This document shows positions 32,660 to 46,100 of a stretch of 64,000 nt of DNA, one piece after another. The position numbers and the translations under genes are program-made. This stretch comes from Scolanthus callimorphus (Eukaryota > Cnidaria > Anthozoa > Actiniaria > Edwardsiidae), in contig CM066924.1 in assembly GCA_033964015.1 (NCBI GenBank), forward strand, positions 23,494,280-23,558,279, in the 5' to 3' direction. Within the stretch, counting starts at the first letter, position 1, and each line of letters starts with the position of its first letter. Under the pieces are notes generated by a model. It was given only the letters and a program-made list of their open reading frames with translations. It searched no databases and was not told the origin of the DNA.

Positions 32660-34854
32660 AAAAATAGGTTCTTATACGTGGGTTTTTACAGTATAAGACG
32701 AGCATCGCCATGGCATTAAGAAATGGAATTAAAGTGGCCTCTCCTAGAATTAGCGGCACAGGACATATAAATCACCTAATTTTTAATCACACACTACTAG
32801 TGTTTACATCTATGTTTATGAGTTTTATTATAAATCTGTGTGTTAATGGAGTTTTTAGCATAAAATGTGTTGAACGCTTGCATAACAAAACGTAACACGA
32901 ATTTGTATTTTTCGGTCGCTTTTATCGCCACATGTTAGGAAACCGGTTAAAATCTCGAGACAAGCTTGAAAATAGTATAATTAGAAATCTTATTTCAACA
33001 AATGTTTTACGAAAACAAAAAAAACACAAGGAAAATGAGACTTCGCGCTGTTCAAAAACGTTGTCTTCCGAGTGACCCGCCATTTTGAGAATTATCCAAA
33101 AGACCCAGCAGGGAAAAAGAGGTTGTTCAGCAAGCTCAGTGTGTGCCTAGCCTAACATAGATGGGTGCGGAAGGGTGCTACTTTGTATATAAACGCAATT
33201 CAGCTGCATGGCATGTTGAACGAAATGTTGCAACGTCCCACACAGCTTTAAACACGTCACAGAAAATACAGCCAATCAGAATGCAGGAATAGCGTTGTAT
33301 ATTCGGTAGTATTTCACTTAACCTTTATAGCATGGTATAAAATAGTTATACATACTTTCGATTGGTATAGTTTCCTATGATACACATTCGCCTAAAAGCT
33401 CGTGTGTGTACCAGATAAATTTTCAAAACTCGAAGATAAAGTTTGCATCTCCGCGCGGCCATGTTATATCCCCCTATATTTCTGATTATTACTGTGAACC
33501 ATTGAATAAAAACGAGTTGCTTTTCGTAATTAAAAAAAGTGAAGGAAAAATCACTCAAAGATCGTGTAATAATTAGGCAATGGGGTGCCACGTCAACACG
33601 GTCAGGCTCCCCAGCGACATAGAAAAGAAATAACAGTAGGACCAACGAGATTTTTTTACTGAGAGTCGGCGCCGCATTTATAGTATGGTTTCATGGCTAC
33701 CAGAATTTCGTTTCCTGGAACTCCAAACTATTTATGAACTTTTATGCCTGCAATGACGATCGTCTCGTTCTTTAAATAAATAAAATAAATAAAAAAATAA
33801 ATGTATGCACTTGTATACCGCAAATTATCATATGGATATGTTCAAATGCGGTTTACAGATGTGGACATGTCTGATCCCTAAGATGCGGCCGACTGCGATT
33901 TATACAATGCAGTTTGCAATCATGAGTGGTTGTTAGCTATATCATTCTGTAGTGAGCACTGTGGTTGTTTAACGTCCCTCGCATAGTGGTTAAGTGTAGT
34001 GGGCTGAGAGACGGGACCTCGTCTCATCCGAAAGACGTTCTTTCTATACTGTCTATCACTTCATCACTTGACAATGGTGTTAATAAAAACAAAGACTCCG
34101 AAACGTACTGCATTGCCTAGCATTGGGAAAACCTTTCGTTCTTTTTTTAATAACGAATCGATCATAAATAGGACGCGTAATGAAACTCATACGTTTCAGC
34201 ATCCTCCTGACGCCGCGCCATTTAACAATTCGAGAACAGAATGTATTTGTGTTAAAGTTCAAAACGGTGTCATAACATGGCTAGGGCAAAGGAAAATATG
34301 CTCGACTTGAAAAAAGGATTTGAAAAGGGCAAACGCGCGAAAAGGAGCTTCCTAGCGCATGGACTCTTATTTTTCTCCAAAATAAAGATGGTGCCTTCTC
34401 GCAGACATCAAGCTCGCTCGTTTAAGTTCCTTCGAACTTGGTTACGAGAACTTTAAAATGGAATGCCCATTATATATAATTGCATAATTAACATTTTTTT
34501 GGCAAAATAGAAAATAAGCTAAATGCCGTGTTTATAGTAAGGTCTCCGGCTAAGAAAGAGGTTCGAACCCTGCTCTTGATTTGCGGTAAGAAACTTGGAG
34601 AGTGTTTAACATTCAAGGTAGGAAAAGTACAGACGGTAGAAGCTCGCATATAAGAGCCACAAATTTTCAGTATTAATATTTTCGATAAATATTTTTAGGT
34701 TGTTTTTTTACAATTAGGTTCTTAAATTAATAGGTTCTTATTTTTCAATGTTGTCGTAGTGTAACTATTAGTAAAAATACTCCTAATACATAATGGTTTA
34801 GTACTTGTACTTTCAACGATAACAATGCTTTCAATTCAATTCAATTTTACTTGC
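32660..34854. other. No gene recognised
   Basis: After the array-homologous stretch ends (about 32890) no coding or RNA gene can be supported. An A/T-simple (TAAA)n tract lies near 33775-33800. A GGTTCGAACCC box near 34560 resembles a tRNA B box, but no acceptor stem or anticodon arm can be built around it. Confidence 0.4.
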
Positions 34855-35095
34855 CAAAAATTAACAAATACAAAAAAGCAGTACATAAAAAAGGCGAGAG
34901 GGCCTCAAAAAACCACCAGGCTTGTGCGAGGAGGCCCCCTCTTTACAGTTAAATAATTATACTAATATTCAAGCACGAAGCAGACACATAAAGATTATAC
35001 AAGAAAAATTTAACGAGAAAGCAAACATTCAGAGTTTCTTTTTAACGACAGATAAAGATAAGGGAGTTAGATATTTGGGTCTTGAAAAAGAATAG
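34855..35095. repeat. Dispersed repeat, likely retroelement tail, copy 2
   Basis: Homologue of 17590-17830: GGCGAGAGGGCCTC, CACCAGGCTTGTGCGAGG, and TTGGGTCTTGAAAAAGAA at the end. Confidence 0.55.
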
Positions 35096-35212
35096 AGTGG
35101 ATTTCAGATGACAGTCGTGCGTAATTCGCAATCGCTTTGTAATCACTCCTATAGATTTTATCCAATTGGTGTAATCACTTTGCGATTGGTTTCAATACAG
35201 TCATAAAATTCG
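35096..35212. repeat. Short repeat with GATTTCAGA...ACAGTCAT ends
   Basis: GTGGATTTCAGATGACAGTC, then GCGTAATTCGCAATCGC and GTGTAATCACTTTGCGATTG, ending TACAGTCATA. The same arrangement recurs at 38009-38130, where it is nested in another element. Confidence 0.6.
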
Positions 35213-35562
35213 AAAGAAGAAATGAGCGATTACCATTGTATGGTTGGCAGAAGAACGTCGGGTTACTGCAAATTTGGCATTTAAAAATAATGCCCAAAAT
35301 ATAAAGGCCTGTTAAAAAGTAGGTTATAGAAAACAAATCAGTCCCATCTTTATACTCAAAATTAATTCTGGATTTTAGTAAATGTGTGATAAACATAACA
35401 TACGGACCCAAAAGTTTTCCTGTGTATATTTCTGTTTAGCGAACAAGGGACAATTTTTTCGCACAAATTTGAAAAATTCACTATTTCATTTGCTAACTAA
35501 TAAATAGCTCTCATTCTTTTGTTTATTTGTATCTTTGAGTGTTTGCTTGATTTCGTCCATAG

Positions 35563-36270
35563 ATGAACACTATTAAGACACGCATGCCAGCTCTGTTCCT
35601 AGTGATATTGATTGTCTATCACTTTTCGGACTCGAACGCGAGGGACTTAGGTCGGCTTAGCCGGCGCTTGGACAGACGACCTGTCAAAGAAGAAAAAGTG
35701 GAGGTGAAGCTGATCAATCGCGCCTCGGCATCACACTGCTGTGAATGGAAAGTCGTGAAAGAAACTGCACAAGGCATGTTTAAAATTCTATTTGCCTCTT
35801 GGCGCCTCTAATTATTCACTAATAACCAATTAATATAGGCGCTGAAATAGCACTAATTGCCGATTGCATCAATCGAGAAAGGAAAGCTCTTACCCTCGAT
35901 CCTACACCGGTTGCTTTGTGTTTTCGCGGAAAACCTGGTCCGTTCTCTGATCGGGCGCCATCTTGGATTTTGAGAAGGTCGCGGGGCGAGCGAAAAAATC
36001 GAACGCAAACGAGGGGGAGAGACGCTTTTTTCCCGCGATATATAGCAACCGCCTGCGTCACCTCGCTACGGTAGATTCCGTACACTTTGGCCGGCTGTAC
36101 AAAACAACCGAGTTATTAATATGGACATTTGCTTGACTTCCCGTGCCGAGATCTGTGATTGAAATGCTCGCGTTATTTTTTCAGAGTCCCCCGACCTGGA
36201 TAACGGCGGGTTCGGGATCGGGATCGGGATTCATCATTTGGATGAGGTTCAAGGCCCTGCACGCCAGTGA
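35563..36270 (+). CDS. Small secreted protein, unknown family
   Basis: Two exons, 35563-35773 and 36185-36270, give 98 residues if joined in phase 1. The intron would start GC (CAAG/GCATGT) and end TTTTTTCAG, so it is a GC-AG intron; no GT donor keeps frame. Residues 1-26 form a signal peptide (hydrophobic PALFLVILIVYHF, cleavage after DSNA). The mature part is basic with Arg-Arg pairs at 34-35 and 38-39, then a Lys/Glu/Val stretch, a vicinal Cys pair in SHCCEWKVVKE (59-60), a Gly/Ile run (GGFGIGIGIHH) and a C-terminus VQGPARQ. The dibasic sites would allow processing to a peptide of about 59 residues. A TTTCGTCCATAG just before the ATG could be an acceptor of a 5' untranslated intron. I do not recognise the family. 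Confidence 0.6.
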
Positions 36271-36558
36271 AAGAGAAGCGAAAAGAATCCTTTGAAGATG
36301 GCTTTCTTTTCGTAAAACTCCTCACAATTGCCTGTAACTGAGCTTTCATAAACTAGAGTCCATTAAAGCATAGCCACACTGGGGAAACAAAAAGCGTTTG
36401 TGAGTGTGCTTAATCATTTCTCTCGCTCCTCTGAAGGCCCTGAAGTGATCGGGTTGACAATGTATCAATTTTCACATGGGGTCCCGTTTTCCACACTATA
36501 CGCCCCCACAATGTCCATAATAGCACTTCTTTACTTTGACAATAGTATATATATCTTA

Positions 36559-36690
36559 TTAGACATTTTAATGTACAATATCGATGGATATTTTTTCGAG
36601 TCTGGAGTATTTTGTCGAGCCCCTCTTCGGCGAGATAATATACAAAGACGAGAAAAAATGTTCAGAGATATTGTACACTAAAATGTCTAA
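36559..36690. mobile_element. 132-bp fold-back, TTAGACATTTTAATGTACAA ends
   Basis: TTAGACATTTTAATGTACAATATC is inverted at the right (GATATTGTACACTAAAATGTCTAA). A further GTGTACAATATCGCGGGATA lies at 36770-36790. It is probably a small MITE in the intergenic space between the secreted-protein gene and the CCDC87 3' end. Confidence 0.7.
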
Positions 36691-37114
36691 CAAGTTATTT
36701 GTTATCGGACATTTATTTTCCGCTGTTTTGAAGTGAGAATGGACGAGCTTAGTGAAAATAGTTTTGAAAGTGTACAATATCGCGGGATATTTGTACTCGC
36801 CCCAGTCTCACTTGGACGATATTTGTGCTCCTCTCGTTGCAGTTGGATAATAATAACAATGATTTCTGCTTTACAAAATATTATATAGATGTAGATGTAC
36901 ACAATAGAACCATAATTTACAGGAATAGCATATGTACAAGTTGCACGTCTTTCTCTGTTTGATAGATACTTGTTTTCTCAATAAAACAGCCAATGCACGG
37001 CAACAGTGCATTGTGGGATGCACGCGAAAACACCCAGTCGGTTGCTGAGGTAGCGTGGATGCAATAGTTAACGGTTGCTAAGGGAACATCACATTCTCTG
37101 GTTGCCATGATACG

Positions 37115-40100
37115 TCATAACAACGTGTCGGTTGCTATGGAGGGGAGTTCTGGTACTCTAAGGGTAATTTCCTTGGCTTTGACCAGCTCGGCGTCAATCG
37201 CATTCTGTCGTCGTTCCTGTTGTAGCCAGTACAGCATCTCTGTCCGGTCCACCTGGATCTTGTCGAAGTATGGTCGACCCTAATTATAAATTGAAGATTA
37301 GGCTGGGTCCAAATCCAATGTGAATTGAACATTTGCAGGAGTTCATTACTAGGAATAAAGCGTCGTCTGCACGAGCAATGTTTCCTTGACAAGGAAACTT
37401 CACCGTGTAGACGCACCAGCAATTTTCCTTGACAATTTTTATTTGCTCGTGTAGACGATACAAAATTGCCAAGTTTTCCTTGACAAGTATCCTCGTTGAA
37501 AAGCTAGCATGTCTAGCGTGTAGACAGCCGTCAGAGGATGACGTCATTTGTTTCCAAGCCCCATATGCTGGTACCGCGATATATCCGGCAATTATTTGTT
37601 GCTCGTTTTACGGTCAAGTTCTCGTGATAGACTGTGCTTAGGGAAGAGGTCAAAACAAATGAAATCTGGCTGGACCCAATTTGGGGGAGGTGGGGTAGGG
37701 CCAGCTGCCTACCACCTAAAATTTTCCAAAAACTCAATATTTAAAAATTTACTTTTTTAAATAGCTTCTTAGTCATAAAACCAATTTCGATTAGAACCAC
37801 ATCAAACAATCCGCAATGCCCCATCGTTTCGTTTAATGCATTCAGATTTTGCCCAGCTCCCCTAGGAAAGAAGTGGGGGTGGGGTGGTACCAGGCGGTCA
37901 CCGTTACCTCTCTGGCCCAAATTGGGTCCCTATTTGGGGCATGTGTTTTGACCTGCTCCCTTAAGAGCCCGTGTCAGCCACTCCTTTGTTATTGTTTTCG
38001 TTCGATAAAGCGGATTTCAGACTGTCGTGAGTAATTCGCAATTACTTTGTAATTACTCCTATACGTTCTATTCAGAATTTGTGTAATTACTTTGCGATTG
38101 GTTTCACTACAGTCATATGAAAACCGCTCTATTAGAGACGAATTACGTGTAGAAATCTCTTAATAAACATCTAAAAACAAAGTTTCAAAATTGATTTACC
38201 AAATTCAATCGAAAAAAATTGGTCTATATTTTCTAAATCAGCCGATGGAAATGGATGCTTTCTCCGACTTGCTATGTTGCTATGCTGTCAAAATGGCGGC
38301 TGCCACAGGCTCTTTAAGAATCTCCCTTATTAGGTCTCTCCCTATAAAAGTGCCTATTTTCACATTTGCCTATATATGAAATGGAACTTCTAGTGCACTG
38401 CAATAAGTATTAGAAAATAACACCTATGTTGTATGTGAATGTGCGCATTCTGATTGGTTAAAAAGCGTGTTTGTAAGAGACCTGAGAAACACGATTGTCA
38501 CGCAACGCTGTCGCGCGTGTGTATGTTATTTTCTAAAAGCAATAAAAATACTTTCTGCGTGCTCTCTGGTTTCTTACAAACACTCGGGGAATGTTGGTCG
38601 AACTGATAAAACTTGAAAGACACTCGCCTTCGGCTCGTGTCTTTCAAGTTTTGATCAGTTCTCCCAACATCCCCCTCGTGTTTGTAAGAAAGCAGAGAGT
38701 ACGCGGAAAGTACTTTTATTGCTTAAATATAAGCTTCCCATTTTTCCCGTAAGGGTTCAAGGTATCGGGAGTCGAAATCTGTATTCCCTGGTTTACTTAC
38801 CTGAAAAGTAACGGTATCCCCGAACCGTTTGCGCACGGCTGTTACTGTTCTCTTGACCTCTCGATCAAGCTCGGACAGTCGCTAAACAAAGACAAGGCAA
38901 CAAAAACAGCAAGGAATTAGCAAAAGGTAGCAGCAGAGTGAACTGCTCAATGCATCGCGGTGCCCGGTCTCACAACACATAAGTCTCAAGACACTCGCTG
39001 CTACCTGCTACCATCATCATTAGAAATAGCGTATAACAGTGTTACATATCAAAAATTGCAAAATTCCTATAAGAGGACTGGGGCAAACCGCGCGGGTTCC
39101 CTGTGGATGCACACAATTAATCTGGCCGAGCTACTAAGCTAGATCCAGCATGGAGATAAGGAATTAACCTTGTGTGAAAGCTAAAGTGCTCATGAAATAT
39201 CCCATGTGTGCTTCTTCCAACATGGAGGATGCATCGAAATATCGAGTCGCTACAATTTCTGGAAGTTCACGCTCAAATTCAGTGTTTTTCTGGCAAATGT
39301 CGCCGAAATTCTTATCAGAAGGGGATCTACCGTCACTTCCTAATAAAGTAAATACTTCCAAATTTGGTTTTGGTCGTGAGCGTTTCAAAAACGAGTCCGG
39401 CGCTTTGCCCGCTTCCCCCCCGACACACACCCCGCTTGCATTCTTATTGAAAAATCCCCCTACCGTATGGTGAAAAGGAGACTAAAAATGTACCTGCACT
39501 TAGCTATCACTCGCAAGTATATGTAATGTCAGACAACACCAACAGCTTGATCGGATGGAAGGCTGCTATTATGTTTTTTTTTTGTTGTTGTATTCCCCAT
39601 CATTTCAAAGGCAGCATAACATGGCAAATGTTCCGTGGCAAATGTTCACTTACTTTGTCAAAGTGTTCACGTGCTTTTGACTCGCGTATCCTTGATAAAG
39701 CCCCTCCTCCGCTTCCTGGAAATAAACACAAATTGACTTGTCATGAGAGAATGGCTTGCTTTTGCTCTACTTCTTTGTTGGATTCTCGTTCCCAGGGTTT
39801 CCTATTGTAGCTCCTCTGACCCGACAGGGGAGGCTCTGACGCATGCGTATCAGAAAATGACGTTTTTAATGCCTTAAAATTAGTTGTAAAGCGTAAAGGA
39901 ATGTTGGTGTTATTTGGCCTGATACGTTTTTTTTAATTCACTCTTATGGACTTCTTTGTTTAAGCTTGATGAATTAGTCATGAGTTTGAGAACAAATTTA
40001 GAATCGCTCCCTGATTGAATACTGTTGATTCATGTGATCAGATATGACGAATGTTTTACACGGCTTCCTAAAACACCCTCTCTAATTGCTACCTCTCTCG

Positions 40101-43100
40101 AAGAAGCGATTAGGGTCCGATGCCGTACGCTCGAAGTCCTCTAGCTTGGTCATTAGACTTTCTCTCTCAAGTACGACTTCCGCTGCTGTCTCCCAATAGT
40201 CCAGAGCCTAAAACCAAAGCAAAACCAGGGTGAACAACTAGCGTAGATTTAGACTTCACGAAAGGGGAGCGACTCTGGGATAACCTATATACCATTGCAA
40301 TTGCATAAAGCCAGGGCGCTTCTTCAGGGCTCCCACGTTTCCGGCTTTCAAAATTCCAGGACTTTTAAGGACCTTTTCAAGGACTTTTCGAATAATTTAA
40401 TGACCTTTCATAATTAAAAAATGCGGGTTTTCACGCACGATAAGAGCTACATGGGTATCCTTTAATTCACAATTTTACAAGAAACACACCCAACATCTTG
40501 TAAATATTTCTTCAGGAAAATATTTCCATGATTTTCAATGACTTTGATGGGCTTTTGTAAAAATTCCAGGACTTTCCAGGCCTGGAAAAGGACATTTCTA
40601 AAATCCATGACTCCAGGTTTTCAAGGACCCGTGAGAACCCTGTTGTTTGTTTGGAAACGTGGTCACTCGTCTCATGCTAACTATGCCCTTGGAAAATGGA
40701 TGAGTTTCAGATTCGATAGAAAGTGCGGAAATGAAGTTTGTATGAAATTCTAACTTGTTTATTAATATATAAGCTCAAGATTTTGTACTCAAGAAGTCAT
40801 TCCCAAATTTGATGAAAATTGGAGTGTGCGATCTTTAAATTTGGATATTTTCCACAAAAAGTTTGAGAAATACTCGCAGCGGAATAAAACAATACAGAAA
40901 ACCGAATGATGGAACTCACCTGCAGTAAGTTGTTGCTATGTGGTTCAGCGCTGTACTTGATCGCCATATCGAGGCGCTGTGCATCAGGCATACATAGTAA
41001 TGTCCACAATCGCTCCAAACGGTCTTGCGCGGATATAGTGGGTGGCGCCTAATAAAGGAAAACAAAACAGGGATGGAATGAGGTAAATGAAGACACGACC
41101 AGGCTAAACTAAGCATACCCAGCGAGCAGTGATTTCCTTCTCTCTCACTGTGAGAGCGGAAATGACCAAAAACGAAGATTCCGTATAGCAACAAAGACTT
41201 TCTATGACCAAAAGTTAATACAAAATTTTTAAGAAATTTAAAGAATATGACTTTTAGATATGATTGAACAAAGTTTGCATAATTCCTGATCAAAGTACTA
41301 ATTCTCCCATAAAATGGCACAGAAACCAAAGTTTAAAGCCTGGTTACTCAAAGACGGATCCATTAGAAAAAAGTCATTTTTGATATTTTGTTTTTCCTCA
41401 GATAAGGAGTCTGTATGCACAAAAACAAGCTTATATGAGTTAACCCTAAAATTGCTCTAATGCCTGGTGTACACTGGCAACATAACGACATGAGAAGACC
41501 AGGCAAACTCAACTAACCACACTAATGTCAGACTTGCCCGCACCACTCGTAGAGCTTTCCGAGCGCTTGTCAAAGCTGACTCCTGTCTTCTTTCGATCCT
41601 TGGTGACGCGTTTGTCCGATATGCTGTCCTTGGAAAGGATAGACCTCTTGTCGGACGCATCGCTTTTCTGGGAGCCAATAGACTGTGTCGATAGGCGGCC
41701 CTGTGGTGCCGTGTCCGCGGTAGACAGGAAAGGAGTCTTGATAGCCGCCATAATCTCGTCTTCTAAGAAATGCAAACAGAGAAAGTATTATTGGGTGGAG
41801 GAAACATGATTAAAACATCTTCACTACTCGGAGGACTCCATGGGGCAGAGACTAAAATGCTCTGAGGTGTACCCTACCATCCCTAGATAGCAAAGAGCGA
41901 AATTCTGGAGAAGATACAGTAGTGAAATCCTTCTATCTAATTGAATAAAGCCTGCTTTACAAGCGTCCTCGTGGAGTTTTATGTCCCATTTTTCGCGAGG
42001 CCAAAATCTCGTCCGTTAGTTTCTCTTCCTAAAAACGCCTCGGGAAACTTTGCCAAGAAGTGCCGCGCAACTAAAAGTCTAAAGAGAGTCTGCGAGAGAC
42101 TTGACAATAATGAAAACTCATCCAGCAGTTTTCAGTCCAAAGGATATTATTTTCTTTTAAATTCCTTATACATGAGCTGTGACAAAAGGGGAAGCAGGCA
42201 CTCGATATTTACGAGTTATTGAGGCCTAAAAAAATTCCCTTCTCTTTGCGCACCTTCGATGATCGGATCCTGACCAAGGCCACCCAGTAGAACACTGTTA
42301 GCGTTCCAGAAACCAGGCTTGAAGTCGGTCTTCTGTGTCTTCAGCTCGTCAAGCTTTTTCTCACGTTCCCTGTATGAAAATGTATTGTACAGAGAGGGGG
42401 TCAATAAGAAGTCATTTGTATCATGTCCACCCGTCCGTCCGTCTGTTTTTCTGCCTGTCCGTTTGTCTGTCCGCTCGTCGATCCGTCCGCCCATACCTCA
42501 TCAGAGCCATCTGTATGGTGTCCGGTCGATTGTCCAAAGACCCATCCTCATCGTCCGACACTTGGTCGGAGTCGTACAGATGGAAGATAATCGACAGATA
42601 GTCATTCTCCTGAAAACAAGAACGACAACAGACTATGATATACCATACAAATATCGAAGAGTATCCAATGATATACCATACCTGTGTCGATAGATACTTG
42701 AGATAGTCATCGTACGTAATAGTTGATCGCCACCAGGCCAACCACGAGTTATAGGACTTACTTCCAGTACCACCCTCAGCTCCCTTACCGATCTTAGCCT
42801 GGAGAGTCAACGTAGTGCAAGCAAGTACTAATTCTCTAAACCGGGGAAAAATATTCTGAGAAAGCCTAGCAGGGTTGTTTGGCAAAACAGGGAAAAGTGC
42901 GCTAAACAAAAACATTAGAATTGCGATATTATGTTGAAGAGGAACTACACTAGAGAAAATCCAGGGCAGAATTTTAGATAGAATCATATGATGTCTCTTT
43001 TTTGTGTAAATTGAGGACGAGATATCATAGGATTGAAGTCTATTCAAAGCGTTCAGTGGGTAGATTCCGCCGAAAATAGAACTCAAAAAGGCGATATCGC

Positions 43101-46100
43101 CCTCGTCGCTGCGCTTTTTTCGTGCTATTTTCTTAGCGGAATCTAACCTCCTGAAGCTTTGAATAATCCTATAAAAAACATTCATGACCAGAGGGTTGTG
43201 CCGTATTTATAAACCTAGCCTATTCAACTTTATTATATAGTAACGATACTACGCGCGCCTGATTGGTCAATTTGAGGTCCATATTTTCCTGCACGGAACC
43301 CAAATGGAAAGCACAAACGATTAGTTGACAACTGGTTACTTGCTTTTATCTTATTAACCTCGCTGGCTCGGGCCATACGGTAAGCTGTGGATCCTCGATT
43401 GTTCCGAGGCCCTCGCCTTTCTTATGGTCCTAAGAAGGCGGAAAAATTCTCGGGTCCATAACTTACTGTATCTGACCCTCGCGCTCGGTTATAATAGTAT
43501 ATATAGCCATGGAAGTCTAATACCTGTAGAATATCTTCTCGCCCTAGACCACCAAACTTGGGGCTGGAGACACAAAATACTAATAGTTAGATAAACCATT
43601 GTATTGTCAGCACGCCCAAGTATATCGAGCATATCGAGTATATCGATTTGATATGCATGCTGTGAAAAACATCGTGAAAACATGCGCACAAATGCACGTG
43701 AAATGTTGCCGCAACATTGTTGCCTCGTTCAACCAGCCTTAAAGAGCCTCTGTCAGCCTCCATTTTGTCAGCCTAGCAACATACCGAGACAGAGAAAGCA
43801 TCCATTTCCATCGGCTGATTTAGGGGATGTAGTGCAATATTTGCGATTGAATTCGATAAATGAATAATAAAACTTCGTTTTTAGAAGACTATTTCAAGAT
43901 TTCTACACGCAAATCGTTGTCTGATATCGACTGAAAACAATAACAAAGAAGTGGCTGACAAGGGCTCTTTAAGTCACTTTAAGTCACCAGTTCCTGCAGT
44001 TGTAAGACGAATCCTCGCCCAAGAACGACCCCCTAATTACCCCTTTCCCCACCTAGTCCAGGGCTCGACCCTTCACGTACTCTCAGAAGATAAGCGACCT
44101 TTTGGGTCCAGTTCTTGACTACACCCCACCTCTTTTTCCTACCTGTTTCTCCAGTTATCTGCAGTGTCCTCCCCCCAAGGGGGGAGCATGTCACGATGTA
44201 AGGCGGGGTTCAAAATCCGTTCGCCCCTTCCTTTGGTTACTGAAGATGACGCAGTACACAAGGATATATCCACATTTGTGGCACAACCCTCGACAAAACT
44301 GTCCTGGAAATTAAAGCGCCGTGGCGTTAGTAAGAAAAACTGAAAACTAAGTCAACACATGAAGAAACGTTTCAGTTTCAGTCATAAGCCGAATGCGAAA
44401 CTGCATCTGAAAAGACCCTCTGTTGTTCCTCGTTTTTTTTTTCCTCGCTGAGTTCTTCCCTCCACAAAATCTACGGATATATTTACGACATTTATTTCTG
44501 TCTTCGAGTTTGTTTAATTCGAACACCCGAAGGCATGTCGCCATTTTGTTTGCCAGCAAAATACCGAGAGTGAGAAAGAATCCATTTTTCGTCTGATTTA
44601 GGTAAGTCGATGCGATAGTTTATTTTGAATGTGATAAAGTAAGGATTAAACTTTGTTCGCAGATGATCATTACGAGATTTTGTACGGAATTTCTTTGCCC
44701 ATACCAATAATAAAAGAGCGTCAGAGTGACGAGAAGGAACTCTTACCGCGTCAAACCGCAGATGATCTGTGCGCATGGTTCTAATGATCTCCTCGTACAC
44801 CTCCTTGATCTCCTCACCAATGAACAGGTTCCGGTCCAGCCATTTCACCGTGCGAGGCTCAATCTGCGCAAATTAAGATGTAAAATACCAGCGTTTTCTC
44901 ACTAGTTTCACCTGCATACTGATGAGCGCTGTTAAGTCGTTATACACGGTGGGATAGCGTGTGAGAGTGTTCTATGGCGTGCTTACCTCTCCTGTTAAGT
45001 CTTTAGACACGGTGGGATAGCGTGTGAGCGTGTTCTATGGCCGCGTGCTTACCTCTCCTGTTAAGTCGTTATACGTGGTGGGATAGCGTGTGAGAAGGTT
45101 CTATGGCGTGCTTACCTCTCCTGTTAAGTCGTTATACACGGTGGGATACCGTGTGAGAGTCACTGAAGACTTGTTCACCCGATTTGATACTCTCACATCT
45201 GATGTTCGCACCACGGACTGAAAACAAACAAGAAAAGAGGGAATAAACCTAGCCAATCATGAACGAGAGGAAATACAAGCTACTGCTGAATGGCTTCCTC
45301 GCCAGCCAATCACAAGCCAAGTAAAACCACTATCACGCGGTGAGCACGTGACTGGTTTCTTTTTAAGCCGCGTTAAATTGGTTGACGTGGTATGCATACA
45401 ATAGAACGACATGGAGTAAACTGATCAAAAAGTAGCTCATTGACGCCTTACCTTGTCAGGCAATCGCTGTGAAACGACTGATGGCTGAGGGTGCTAAATA
45501 AGACAACAAAAATATTCACCCTTAGTTCATGGCGACAACATGATGAAAAACAAATTAGCCGTACCTCTTCTCCCGAGAATTCGGTGATGCTGCAAAGAGA
45601 AAGAAAAATGCGTCCATGAACTAGTATAACTGAAACTAGGAATAATTAAACCTTCACTTCACTTTTAATATCGTGCAACCTCCATATGGGTATATTTGCA
45701 CAGGGCGGTCAGATCTGAGATCTAAATGGCTACATAGCATTGCCCTACGGCTTCTTTAAAGCTCTCAGCGACATCGTTGCGACATTGTCACTGGGCAGTC
45801 CGACTTGACACGCCTAGTCACCAATATGTTTTTGAAGCTGCAATGAAATCCAAGATGGCAAGAATCCAAGAGGGCTGAGAAAATCAAACTTTCTCAGGAG
45901 ATACAAATACAAGGTGGAATCAGTTATCTGTGACCATTTGAAAAGTCCAGAATTTACAAATAAATATCTGGTCTACCAGACATAGTCAAGAAAATGTGTA
46001 CAGTAAGTAAATGCAATAAAATGTAAATGTTTGAGACCGACTCCCCAGACTTGCAGGTCGTAAGCTGAATAGTGTTGTGTCTCAACGGCGCCACTGGCAG

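Noticed and set aside
34545..34600. Possible tRNA gene (GGTTCGAACCC box)
   Set aside because: No acceptor stem, D-arm box A or anticodon arm could be fitted at the right spacing.
42421..43185. 254-codon minus-strand open frame
   Set aside because: It joins CCDC87 exons 25 and 26 to flanking and intervening intron sequence that happens to be open. Splice sites and homology show the true exons.
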